Assembly: GCA_025362415.1 (NCBI GenBank)
Contig: JANYGM010000262.1
Span: 1-13,413, forward strand
Length of the DNA stretch: 13,413 bases
Direction of reading: 5' to 3'
From: a bacterium
GTDB lineage: Bacteria; Bacteroidota; Bacteroidia; Cytophagales; Thermonemataceae
Every line of letters starts with the position of its first letter. Within the stretch, counting starts at the first letter, position 1. Below the pieces are notes generated by a model. The model did no database searches. It saw only the letters and a list, made by a program, of their open reading frames with translations, and was not told the DNA's origin. The position numbers were made by a program, and so were the translations under genes. Below are positions 5,424 to 12,649 of this stretch, in pieces.

Positions 5424-5715
5424 GGTTTTAGTATCATTAAATAAAAATTCAATAATATTAAATTATAATTTATTTTTATTTAATTATAATACATTTTAAT
5501 ATCAAATGATAAAATATTGTAAATAACCACAAAATACAGGGTAATTATTCGTTTAAATAGCTTTTAAGCTATATTTTTCAGTTTTCTATACAAAAATAGT
5601 TTTTATATCATTAAATTATATTTTATTATTGTTTAATTATAATAAATTTGAAAATAAGTAAAAACTACAAAAAATATAAAAACCAAAAATACGAAAAACC
5701 CTACAAAAAGCACCA
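5424..5715. other. AT-rich gap between two matching terminators
   Basis: No convincing gene. The stretch is almost entirely A and T, with AAATTATAATTT (5460-5471, a perfect palindrome) and a loosely repeated pair of motifs: TATCATTAAAT followed by TTTAATTATAATA, occurring once in the first part (about 5432-5492) and again in the second (about 5606-5644). It may be a spacer, a former attachment or replication region, or simply decayed DNA; nothing here decides between these. Confidence 0.5.
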
Positions 5716-5746
5716 AAAAAGCACCACTATTTTAGTGGTGCTTTTT
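5716..5746 (-). terminator. Intrinsic terminator downstream of the integrase remnant
   Basis: A 14-bp perfect stem (AAAAAGCACCACTA at 5716-5729, its complement at 5733-5746) with a TTT loop. On the minus strand it is followed by a T run, so it would end transcription coming from the integrase remnant. Its core is identical to the hairpin at 5391-5417. Confidence 0.75.
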
Positions 5747-5803
5747 GTGTAAAACTCTTTGTAAATCAAATAGTTATGTAAATAATTTACAAAGTATTTA
5801 CAT

Positions 5804-6224
5804 TTATTTAAAAAAAGATTTCATTTCGTCTTCTATGAAGTCCGCAGAAGTATCTGTATAACTGTTTTGTGTGGTCGCAAGGCTTGTGTGTCCTAACATT
5901 TTCATTATTGCTAATGGTTTCACGCCTTTGTTCCAAAAATAATTAGCAAAAGTTTTGCGTGCTACTTTTGTGGTTACTTTTTTTTCCACAATTCCTGTCG
6001 TGTATCTTTTTTTTGATACTTTCTATTTCCTTATTAAAAATAGTAGCTTCTAAACTGCTGCCTTTGGCGCAGTAGTTTGTTGCGTCCCATATTTTAGGGC
6101 TAATTTTCAAACCAGTAGAAACCTTTCCAGAGGTCTTATGGTTGATATTCACCGTAAAAACTATAATTACGTGTTTTGCGCTTTTGTCTGTTTGACTTTT
6201 GCGCCTTTGAAATGATAAAAGCAT
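5804..6224 (-). pseudogene. Tyrosine integrase remnant with internal deletion
   Basis: Reading on the minus strand from ATG 6224-6222, the first about 80 codons (MLLSFQRRKSQTDKSAKHVII, VSTGLKISPKIWDA, EIESIKKKI) match the arm-type DNA-binding N terminus of Bacteroidota phage/transposon integrases. Around 5990-6010 the frame changes and the sequence becomes the extreme C terminus: EKKVTTKVARKTFANYFWNKG, then KMLGHTSLATTQNSYT, i.e. the box with the second catalytic Arg, the LGH motif and the tyrosine region. The core-binding domain and most of the catalytic domain (roughly 200 or more residues of a family near 400) are missing. HVAR is TKVAR here, so the His of the H-x-x-R motif is also lost. 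It marks the right edge of the element and should be inactive. Confidence 0.85.
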
Positions 6225-6357
6225 TTTTAAAAATCATTTGAATTAAAATTAAATTATGAAAAATTGAAATTACACAAAAATTCATAATATACCAAAACAG
6301 TAACTAAAAAATATAAGTCGTAATGATTTATTGTACATATTTTTTCTGAATGCACAT

Positions 6358-6431
6358 AAAAAAAGCCTCATAATTTAGGTTACGAGGCTAAGTGAATAAA
6401 AAAAAATTTCTCTCTGAGAAAAGGCTTTTTT
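6358..6431. terminator. Compound hairpin region with two mutually exclusive pairings
   Basis: AAAAAAGCCT (6359-6368) can pair perfectly with AGGCTTTTTT (6422-6431), giving a plus-strand terminator with a T run. AGCCTC (6364-6369) can instead pair with GAGGCT (6384-6389), extended by TAA/TTA across one mismatch, giving a hairpin whose minus-strand reading ends in seven Ts. A small TTCTC/GAGAA hairpin lies between. Most simply it is a bidirectional terminator insulating the element from the chromosome. Confidence 0.5.
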
Positions 6432-6498
6432 AATGTTTTATGAAAATATATTATATTTTTTAATTATATTAATAGCTAAAATAAATACCTGCATTTTT

Positions 6499-6530
6499 CT
6501 TGCTAAACTAAGCAAAAAACGCTATTTTTG
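6499..6530 (+). promoter_or_regulatory. Candidate Bacteroidota-type promoter
   Basis: TATTTTTG at 6523-6530 fits the TAnnTTTG -7 box used by the Bacteroidota primary sigma factor. A weak TTG lies at 6499-6501, about where a -33 TTTG would be expected. The transcript would have a leader of about 65 nt before ATG 6603. Confidence 0.4.
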
Positions 6531-6602
6531 TATCAATTTTATTGAAAATTCTGCTGATAATTTAATTTGAATTTGTTAAACAAAATATTTTAGATAAAAC
6601 CT

Positions 6603-7694
6603 ATGGAAAAACAATTCAAATTTAAGAAAAGACTCATTTTTAATGCTGTGGTATCTATATTTACGTGTATTTGCTACTTTTCTGCTTACATTTCTCCCCA
6701 AAATTATTGGATTACTGGTTTTTTGGCACTTGCCATTCCTTTATGTATAATATTTAATTTTATATTTTTATTACATTGGTTTTTACTCAAATCTTTTAAT
6801 GTTTTTTTACCTTTAGCCACTATTTTAATAGGTTTTAACTTTTTACAAAGTACACTAAATTTCCATTGGACAAAAGAAGAAACTCCTACAAAATCTCTAA
6901 AAGTATTGAGTTATAATGTGCAAGTTTTTAATGTTTATAGCCATTTGCAGGATAAAGACAGCAATTCTTCTAAAAATATGATAAACTGGGTGGCAGAAAA
7001 TGATGCAGATATAAAATGTTTGCAAGAAGTGTATAATGAAGAAGATTCTAAGGTTTTTGCAACTGTAAAACGTATTTCAAAAAAAGGCAAATATAAGAAA
7101 TTTCTTACACCAGTAACGAGTAATAACCGTTTTAAAGTTGGTTTTTTTGGTTTGGCTATTTTTTCAAGGTTTCCCATTATAAATAGTGGAGAAGTCAAGT
7201 TTACTGCAAATAGCTCAAACACAGCTATTTATGCAGATATTTTGAGAGGAAAAGATACTATTAGGGTTTATAATGTGCATTTTCAGTCTATGAGCATAGA
7301 TGAGGCACGAATAGTGAAGGCTCAACAATATGAAGAAGCAAAAAAAACGTATCAAGATTTGTTTACACGCCTAAAAAATGGCTTTCAGAATAGGGCTTGG
7401 CAGGTTAATATGTTAGAAAAACATATCCAAAAATGCCCTTATCCAGTTATTTTGTGTGGCGACTTCAACGACACGCCTTACAGTTATACCTACACACGCA
7501 TAAAGAAAAACTTAAATAATGCTTTTGAACACGCAGGAAACGGTTTTGGCTTTACTTTTAACGGCAAATTGTTTTTTTTACGCATTGATAATCAGTTTGT
7601 TAGTGATTATTTTGAGGTACATTCTTTCAAAACACATAGGAATATTCCATATTCAGACCACTTTCCTACGACGGCTATTTACACAAATAAATAA
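6603..7694 (+). CDS. Membrane-anchored endonuclease/exonuclease/phosphatase (EEP) family protein
   Basis: The 363-residue product has three N-terminal membrane helices (about 11-30, 37-62, 66-82) and a C-terminal EEP domain from about 97. The domain keeps the family's active-site set: SYNVQVFN (N105), CLQEV (E142), NVHFQS (H226), CGDFND (D287, N289), RIDNQFVS (D329) and YSDHFP (D352, H353). The family cleaves phosphodiester or phosphate-ester bonds with a divalent metal. The three-helix anchor is a common Bacteroidota arrangement and would place the domain on one face of the inner membrane, probably the periplasmic side. The substrate cannot be told from sequence. It has its own candidate promoter and a GTTGTGA array after its stop, and appears monocistronic. 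Confidence 0.9.
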   Translation: MEKQFKFKKRLIFNAVVSIFTCICYFSAYISPQNYWITGFLALAIPLCIIFNFIFLLHWFLLKSFNVFLPLATILIGFNFLQSTLNFHWTKEETPTKSLKVLSYNVQVFNVYSHLQDKDSNSSKNMINWVAENDADIKCLQEVYNEEDSKVFATVKRISKKGKYKKFLTPVTSNNRFKVGFFGLAIFSRFPIINSGEVKFTANSSNTAIYADILRGKDTIRVYNVHFQSMSIDEARIVKAQQYEEAKKTYQDLFTRLKNGFQNRAWQVNMLEKHIQKCPYPVILCGDFNDTPYSYTYTRIKKNLNNAFEHAGNGFGFTFNGKLFFLRIDNQFVSDYFEVHSFKTHRNIPYSDHFPTTAIYTNK

Positions 7695-7695
7695 C

Positions 7696-7743
7696 TTTGA
7701 GTTGTGAGTTTTAAGTTGTGAGTTGTGAATTAAATACATTACT
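7696..7743. repeat. GTTGTGA heptad array after a stop codon
   Basis: Units of (T)GAGTTGTGA interrupted by TTTTAA are followed by AATTAAATACATTAC. It starts 1 bp after the EEP gene stop and aligns base for base with the array at 11275-11321, except that nearly every unit-initial G here is A there. No complementary arm follows it, unlike the TAGTGA arrays. Confidence 0.75.
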
Positions 7744-7864
7744 CGTTTGTTTTTCCTAATACAAGATTATTCCTCAAAATAAAAAACAAGATAATACTTT
7801 GATAAATGCAAAAAAATAGCTTTTTTTGTAGGAAAATCAAAAATAATAACGAAATCAAAAATCA

Positions 7865-8506
7865 ATGAATATTCCCTCTTTTCTTACTTTTTTATTGATA
7901 TTTAGCTTATTTTCTTGCAACAATACGAAAGATAATACAAAAAATAATAAAGATAGTTTAAAAAATCTTGCTAATAATGGTTCAAAAGACAGCATAAAAA
8001 TCTCTACAGACACTATAAAAGTGGTTATTGGAGAAGATACTGCCAAAACTTTTTATAATAATTCTGGTGATTCTCTTTTGGTGGAGGAAACAGAATTTCG
8101 CATACGTTTCCCGTTTCCGCCTATACGTGAGGAAGATAAAGAAGATAAAAGCGTGGAATACATCATTTCAGATGAGAAAGGTACACAAAATTATGCACTT
8201 ATCTACAAGGATTTTTCTGATGAAGAGATAGGAAAAGACCCAAGTAAGTTTTTAGATAAAGCCCGTTTGGGAATGATTGGCAAGTTTAGAGGTCATAAAG
8301 AAATAAATCTAAATGCAGAAATAGACCAAAGTGGATTTAAGGGTTATGCTATTCGTGCAGGGAATAAAGCCAAAGGTTACTTCGTTTACCGTATTTTCCT
8401 TATCAAAAACCGACTTTATCAGATTTTTATTGTGGATATGGCAAGATACCCCACAGAAAGAGAAACAGACAAATTTATTGGTACTTTTGAGATAAAAACG
8501 AAGTAA
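7865..8506 (+). CDS. Putative lipoprotein (213 aa)
   Basis: The product begins MNIPSFLTFLLIFSLFSCNN, a lipoprotein signal with Cys18 as the predicted lipidation site, followed by an Asn/Lys/Asp-rich linker to about residue 50. The globular part has RFPFPPIREED (about 80-90), YIISDEKGTQNYALIYKDF, a helix around FLDKARLGMIGKFRG, and a closing YFVYRIFLIKNRLYQIFIVDMARYPTERETDKFIGTFEI. The last segment, with strands followed by a helix and a final strand, resembles small Bacteroidota lipoproteins of unknown role. The stop TAA overlaps the next ATG by one base (8506), so it is translationally coupled to the following gene. Confidence 0.8.
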   Translation: MNIPSFLTFLLIFSLFSCNNTKDNTKNNKDSLKNLANNGSKDSIKISTDTIKVVIGEDTAKTFYNNSGDSLLVEETEFRIRFPFPPIREEDKEDKSVEYIISDEKGTQNYALIYKDFSDEEIGKDPSKFLDKARLGMIGKFRGHKEINLNAEIDQSGFKGYAIRAGNKAKGYFVYRIFLIKNRLYQIFIVDMARYPTERETDKFIGTFEIKTK

Positions 8507-9060
8507 TGGGAATTTTAGAGAGGATAACCGCCATATTCAAACAATATGAGCCTTCACAAGAAGAAATACAGATATTTGAAGCTCAAAAGAAAGAAAATAA
8601 CATAACCAAAGATACCACAAATTATAAATTTTCCAATTTGGTGATTTGTCAGTCTATTCCTCTTGAAAAAAAGATAATTGAAATGTATCAACAAATACCT
8701 TTTCGTTATGAAATTAGTATATCAATAAATAGAATGATATATGAAGTAGAATTTTTAGGAGGAGTTATTTTATCTAAGAGAATAGTGATTAAGAGCAATG
8801 AAAATATTATCAATGCCATTGAAAATATCCTTGCAGAACATAATTTTTTAGGTTTTAAGAAAAATGAGCTAATGTTTGATTGTTCTCCATCTTTTCATAG
8901 TGATGTAAAATCAGTTACATTATGTAAAAACGAGCAAAAAATAGGGTTTAGTACAAGTGATTACCATTATCAACAATTTGATGTTATGTATGAAAAATTA
9001 CAGAATGTTTTAGAATTAAAAAAATATTTTGATAAAATGCTTTTGGAGTTTTTGAAATAG
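8506..9060 (+). CDS. Hypothetical cytoplasmic protein (184 aa)
   Basis: It begins MGILERITAIFKQYEPSQEEI, with no signal peptide or membrane helix. The middle has a run of strands (FRYEISISINRMIYEVEFLGGVILSKRIVIKS, about 70-102), then a helix-rich part, and it ends with KLQNVLELKKYFDKMLLEFLK. I recognise no family and see no catalytic motif. The 1-base overlap with the lipoprotein stop and the 27-bp gap to the Rpn gene place it inside an operon. It could be an immunity-like or structural partner of a neighbour, but nothing in the sequence establishes this. Confidence 0.7.
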   Translation: MGILERITAIFKQYEPSQEEIQIFEAQKKENNITKDTTNYKFSNLVICQSIPLEKKIIEMYQQIPFRYEISISINRMIYEVEFLGGVILSKRIVIKSNENIINAIENILAEHNFLGFKKNELMFDCSPSFHSDVKSVTLCKNEQKIGFSTSDYHYQQFDVMYEKLQNVLELKKYFDKMLLEFLK

Positions 9061-9087
9061 AATTAGTTTACAAATAAACAATTTAGA

Positions 9088-10128
9088 ATGAGTTTAGACC
9101 CAAAAAGTGATATAGTTTTTAAGAAATTATTTGCAACAGAAGAAAATAAAGACCTTCTAATAGCACTTATAAATAGTATTTTACCTGAAAACGAACAAAT
9201 TGTAAAAATAGAACTTAGAAATCCGTATGAAGTTTCTGATTATATAACAGGCAAAAACTCTATTTTGGACATTAAAGCAATAGATGAAGAAGGCGTTTTT
9301 TATGATGTTGAGATGCAAATGCAGCATTATGAGTTTTTTCCAAAACGAGTGCTTTTTCATTGGGCAAAAATGTTTAGTAAGCAAATAGATAAATCTATCA
9401 ATAAGACCAAACACTATGTTTATAGAGAACTTACTAAGTGTATTGTCATAAGTTTTATGGATTTTGTTTACTTCAAAGAAGATGAAAAGCATATTAGGTG
9501 TTTTTCTGTCAAAGACAGAGAAACTGATGAAATGCACAAATCTTTGGATTATTTAGATATGTATTTTATTGAATTACCAAAGTTTAAGGAGGAACTGACA
9601 ATTATGAAAAATCTGAAAACTGCACAAGATAAATGGCTAACCTTTCTAAAAAAAGGTTATGACGAAAATGGTATGCCTCAATACCTTTATGATGATGACC
9701 CACTTATAGAAAAAGCAAGAGAAGAACTCCGAGTGATGGATTTGAATTTTGATGAGCAAGAATATTATGAAGGACAACAAAAAAAGATTGCAGACCATAA
9801 TGCTGTCGTGGAGGAAATAGAAAGAAAACTGGCAGAAGTTGCAGCTAAAAAAGCAGAAGTTAAAGCTAAACAAGCAGAAAATGATGCTAAACAAGCAGAA
9901 AATGACACTCAAAAAGCTGAAATTGACAAAAAAGCCTTAGAAATGGAGCAAAAAGCCCAACTTCTTTCAAAACAAGAACAAGAAATTGAAAGAAAAAATA
10001 AAGAATTTGAAGTAAAAAACCTTGAAATAGTTAAAAGATTGCTACAAACAGGCTCAAATAATGAGTTTATAGCAATTATTACAGGACTTTCAGAAGACGA
10101 AATAGAAAAAATACGCACAAAACAATAA
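9088..10128 (+). CDS. Rpn-family recombination-promoting nuclease / PD-(D/E)XK putative transposase
   Basis: The 346-residue product opens with the family's typical MSLDPKSDIVFKKLFATEENKDLL, then SILDIKAIDEEG (D61) and FYDVEMQMQ (E75, Q77), the D...E-x-Q core of the PD-(D/E)XK nuclease fold. The standard YREL/IS..D and YFIELPKF segments follow. Residues about 225-310 are a long Lys/Glu/Ala coiled coil with a 21-nt tandem duplication (9865-9885, 9886-9906). The C terminus (IVKRLLQTGSNNEFIAIITGLSEDEIEKI) is the usual short helix-turn-helix-like tail. E. coli Rpn proteins stimulate RecA-independent recombination and nick DNA; many homologues are annotated as transposases without showing mobility. 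It has no terminal inverted repeats here and looks like an operon member. The catalytic residues appear intact. Confidence 0.85.
   Translation: MSLDPKSDIVFKKLFATEENKDLLIALINSILPENEQIVKIELRNPYEVSDYITGKNSILDIKAIDEEGVFYDVEMQMQHYEFFPKRVLFHWAKMFSKQIDKSINKTKHYVYRELTKCIVISFMDFVYFKEDEKHIRCFSVKDRETDEMHKSLDYLDMYFIELPKFKEELTIMKNLKTAQDKWLTFLKKGYDENGMPQYLYDDDPLIEKAREELRVMDLNFDEQEYYEGQQKKIADHNAVVEEIERKLAEVAAKKAEVKAKQAENDAKQAENDTQKAEIDKKALEMEQKAQLLSKQEQEIERKNKEFEVKNLEIVKRLLQTGSNNEFIAIITGLSEDEIEKIRTKQ
9865..9906 (+). repeat. 21-nt in-frame tandem duplication in the Rpn coiled coil
   Basis: Two copies of a 21-nt unit differ only at the last base and encode AKQAEND twice; degenerate AAKKAEV units precede them and QKAEID follows. 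Seven-residue units extend the coiled coil by exact heptads, so length changes here keep the heptad phase. Confidence 0.8.
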
Positions 10129-10149
10129 TAACTTACAACCTAATACTAA

Positions 10150-11274
10150 GTGAAACATAATTATATTTTCTATGGTACAAAAGCCAATACAAAAGAAGTA
10201 GAGGACTTTTTGCACCACACAATCAAGACGAATGAGCTAGCTGAAAAAGCAGGCAAACGCAAAACGCCTATCTGCATTTGGGGCGAACACGGTATTGGAA
10301 AAACACAAACCGTTGAAGATTATGCCATTACAAATGGTTACAAATATGCTTACATTGCGCCTGCGCAGTTTGAAGAAATGGGGGATTTGTTAGGAATGCC
10401 TTATCTTGCCAAAACAAAAGAAGGACACGAGGTTACTATGATGGCTACGCCTGACTGGGTGCCTACAGAAGAAGGTCCTGGTATTTTGCTTATAGATGAC
10501 GTAAATAGAGCTGATGACCGTATTTTACGTGGTATTATGCAGCTTTTGCAAAACTACGAACTTGTTAGTTGGAAGCTTCCAAAAGGCTGGCACATTGTCC
10601 TTACGGCAAACCCTGACGGCGGCGACTACTCCGTTACGCCAATGGATTTCGCTATGCTTACCCGTATGATGCACATTAGTTTGTCTTTTGATGTCAAAAG
10701 ATGGGCTTTGTGGGCAGAACGTAACAATATTGATACTCGTGGGATTAGTTTTGTGCTTACTTATCCAGAAATTGTTACAGGTGGTGAGCGTACAACGCCA
10801 CGTACTTTGGTGCAGTTTTTTGAAAGTATTGCAGATATTAAAGACTTGAAGGCTAATTTGAGTATTGTTAAAATGCTTGCTGATGCTTGTTTGGATATGA
10901 ATACTGTTACTACTTTTGTTTCATTTTTGAACAATGATTTGAGTAAACTCATTTCTCCTGACGAAATTTTGGAGGCAAAAGATTTTACAAAAGAAGTTTA
11001 CGAAAAAATAAAATCTGTTGTAAATCAGCAAACTAAGCGAGTTGATGTACTTTCGGTGATTGTTACGAGACTTGTCAATGTTCTTATTTTGAGCAAAGAT
11101 AAATTTGATGCCAAAAAAATAGAAAATATCAAAAAATTCCTAAAAATGGACTTTTTACCAAATGATATGCGTTTGATTGCAGGGCAAGATATAGCAGCAT
11201 CTAGCAACACAAGCCTAAAAGCTATTTTTGCAGATGCAGAACTAGGCAAAATTTTACTTGCAAAAATGAGTTAA
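10150..11274 (+). CDS. MoxR-like AAA+ ATPase
   Basis: The 374-residue product has Walker A GEHGIGKT (about 45-52), Walker B GILLIDDVNRAD (about 111-122), sensor 1 LTANP (about 151-155) and the MDFAMLTRMMH segment (about 165-175) holding a likely arginine finger or sensor residue. It matches MoxR-type ATPases, which act with VWA proteins as chaperone-like or metal-insertion machines. The start must be GTG 10150: TAA at 10147-10149 is in frame directly before it, and the next in-frame ATG would remove Walker A. It lies 21 bp after the Rpn gene. A VWA gene lies 780 bp downstream on the same strand, beyond one lipoprotein gene. Its sequence is somewhat less AT-rich than its neighbours. Confidence 0.9.
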   Translation: MKHNYIFYGTKANTKEVEDFLHHTIKTNELAEKAGKRKTPICIWGEHGIGKTQTVEDYAITNGYKYAYIAPAQFEEMGDLLGMPYLAKTKEGHEVTMMATPDWVPTEEGPGILLIDDVNRADDRILRGIMQLLQNYELVSWKLPKGWHIVLTANPDGGDYSVTPMDFAMLTRMMHISLSFDVKRWALWAERNNIDTRGISFVLTYPEIVTGGERTTPRTLVQFFESIADIKDLKANLSIVKMLADACLDMNTVTTFVSFLNNDLSKLISPDEILEAKDFTKEVYEKIKSVVNQQTKRVDVLSVIVTRLVNVLILSKDKFDAKKIENIKKFLKMDFLPNDMRLIAGQDIAASSNTSLKAIFADAELGKILLAKMS

Positions 11275-11321
11275 ATAATTGTGAATTTTAAATTGTGAAT
11301 TGTGAATGAATACAATTTACC
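11275..11321. repeat. ATTGTGA heptad array after a stop codon
   Basis: Units of TAATTGTGA/AATTGTGA interrupted by TTTTAA are followed by AATGAATACAATTTAC. It starts immediately after the MoxR-like stop and is the A-dialect counterpart of the array at 7696-7743. Confidence 0.75.
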
Positions 11322-11361
11322 TAGAGCAAATTCTGAAAGGTTTTTAACAATAATAGCCGTT

Positions 11362-11406
11362 ACTAGCAGTTGCTAGTGTCGCACTTACGAAGCGTGGTAA
11401 AAGTGC
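11362..11406. other. Structured intergenic element between MoxR-like and lipoprotein genes
   Basis: ACTAGCA/TGCTAGT (11362-11368 and 11371-11377) is a perfect 7-bp inverted repeat with 2 bp between. Next to it GCACTT/AAGTGC (11381-11386 and 11401-11406) frames a second imperfect hairpin with TAC/GTA inside. GC content is raised compared with the AT-rich flanks. It could be an RNA structure, a protein-binding site or a small dispersed repeat; no T run makes a terminator unlikely. Confidence 0.55.
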
Positions 11407-11440
11407 ATTAAAAAATCTTTAAACCTAAATTTTAACTTTT

Positions 11441-12037
11441 ATGAAAAAGAACTCATTTTTTTTATTGATAATTATAAGTTTTCTCCTCGCTTGTAATGGT
11501 AATTCTACAACCAAAGAAGAAGTAAAAAACGCTAATACAAAGGAACAAGCCAAGGAAGAAACTTCAAAAGAAGTGACTCCAAGTGCTACGACACAATACG
11601 TAACTGCTAAAATCAATGGTGCAAATTGGAAAAGCGTGCCAGAGGAAATACTAACTAGTTATGATACGTATGGTGATAAATTGCAAATCTTCACAAAAGA
11701 TGAAAAAGGTAAAATGAATTTTTTACTGACTTTAGCTCCGTTCACCAAAACACAAATTGGGTCTTATAATAGCGTAAAAGAGGGTGCTGGTGGCTACGGA
11801 ATTAGTTTGTTAGATGAAGATAAAGCAGATAATGTAGAAAATGATTATGATAATTTTCATCAGGGAATAATAGCTAATTGCCTTATTATTAAGTCTATAA
11901 CAGAAGTGAAAGATGGCAAAATGGTACAAGGTACTTTTGCCTCGCCAATGAATATAAGTAATAATTATGAAGCTTCTAAAGATAAGGGCGTAACAGTAAG
12001 TGAGGGCAAGTTTGCTGTTTTTGTAAAGAAATATTAA
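11441..12037 (+). CDS. Putative lipoprotein between the MoxR-like and VWA genes
   Basis: The 198-residue product begins MKKNSFFLLIIISFLLACNG, with a lipobox LLAC and Cys18, then a Thr/Lys/Glu-rich linker to about residue 48. The body starts TQYVTAKINGANWKSVPEEI and carries later strands (KLQIFTKDEKGKMNFLLTLAPF, GSYNSVKEGAGGYGISLLDED, KMVQGTFASPMNI). The AKINGxxW start, followed by a strand, GxY and a final GTF strand, resembles the DUF6252-type lipoproteins common in Bacteroidota, an attribution from memory of the pattern. It ends 16 bp before the VWA gene, so the two are probably co-transcribed. The role is unknown. Confidence 0.8.
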   Translation: MKKNSFFLLIIISFLLACNGNSTTKEEVKNANTKEQAKEETSKEVTPSATTQYVTAKINGANWKSVPEEILTSYDTYGDKLQIFTKDEKGKMNFLLTLAPFTKTQIGSYNSVKEGAGGYGISLLDEDKADNVENDYDNFHQGIIANCLIIKSITEVKDGKMVQGTFASPMNISNNYEASKDKGVTVSEGKFAVFVKKY

Positions 12038-12053
12038 AAAATCAACATAAAAA

Positions 12054-12644
12054 ATGAAATGTACTTTAATTATTGATAAAAGTGGCTCTATGGTCATCAG
12101 AGACCAGAAAAAAGGTCGCTCACGTTGGGAAGCCTGCAAGGAAGCTACTATTGCGCTTTCTTACAAATGTGAGGAAAAAGACCCACAAGGAATGACCCTT
12201 TATACCTTTGCAGGGCGTTTTAAACGCTATGAAAAGGTTACTGCGGCTCGTGTCGGGGAAATTTATGAAGAAAATGAGCCAGGTGGTGGCACAGATTTAG
12301 GGCAAGTATTAGAAGATGCTTTTAATTTTGTTGTTGATAGACGAAATAAGGCTACCACCCCACAACAAGAGATTATTTTGGTGGTTACAGACGGCGAGCC
12401 AGACGAGAAAGAGTCTGTTATTGAGGCTATTGTCAAACTTTCTAAGACTGTTACAAGTCAAATGGAAGTGGCTATTTCTTTTATTCAAGTGGGTACAGAC
12501 GAAAATGCAACCGCTTTTTTGAAAGCATTAGATAATGACTTAGTGGCTGCAGGTGCATCTCACGATATTGTAGATACTATTTCTTTGGAAGATATGGAAG
12601 AGTTTTCTCTTACTCAAATCTTTGCAAAAGCCTTTACTGACTAA
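12054..12644 (+). CDS. Small VWA-domain protein with complete MIDAS motif
   Basis: The 196-residue product is a single von Willebrand A domain. MKCTLIIDKSGSM gives D8-x-S10-x-S12, GGGTD gives T80, and VVTDGEPD gives D113, so the metal-ion-dependent adhesion site is complete. There is no signal peptide or membrane helix, so it should be cytoplasmic. The strand-helix pattern and length are those of minimal VWA proteins (TerY-like) that partner with AAA+ ATPases. The MoxR-like ATPase about 780 bp upstream is the obvious candidate partner. The start ATG is supported by DKSGSM at its normal distance from the N terminus. A long TAGTG inverted-repeat array follows the stop. Confidence 0.9.
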   Translation: MKCTLIIDKSGSMVIRDQKKGRSRWEACKEATIALSYKCEEKDPQGMTLYTFAGRFKRYEKVTAARVGEIYEENEPGGGTDLGQVLEDAFNFVVDRRNKATTPQQEIILVVTDGEPDEKESVIEAIVKLSKTVTSQMEVAISFIQVGTDENATAFLKALDNDLVAAGASHDIVDTISLEDMEEFSLTQIFAKAFTD

Positions 12645-12649
12645 TTTCT

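Larger units (their letters stand above)
6225..6602. other. Intergenic region at the element-chromosome boundary
   Basis: No gene or tRNA seen. It holds an AT-rich stretch upstream of the integrase remnant, a compound hairpin region at 6358-6431 and a candidate promoter near 6499-6530 for the next gene. If an attachment site survives it should lie here, but no direct repeat of the left end can be checked because the left end is outside the window. Confidence 0.5.

Noticed and set aside
5804..5989. Independent 61-residue gene starting at GTG 5989
   Set aside because: It is the C-terminal end of a tyrosine integrase, and the upstream arm domain lies next to it in another frame, so it is part of a pseudogene.
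6225..6602. tRNA gene as an integration target next to the integrase remnant
   Set aside because: No cloverleaf or CCA-type end could be found on either strand.
9088..10128. Insertion sequence around the Rpn/putative transposase gene
   Set aside because: No terminal inverted repeats or target duplication seen; tight spacing to neighbours suggests an operon member.
10150..12644. Calling the Rpn, MoxR-like and VWA cluster a defence system
   Set aside because: No effector or phage-sensing component is recognisable, and these families have other roles; kept as a neighbourhood question only.
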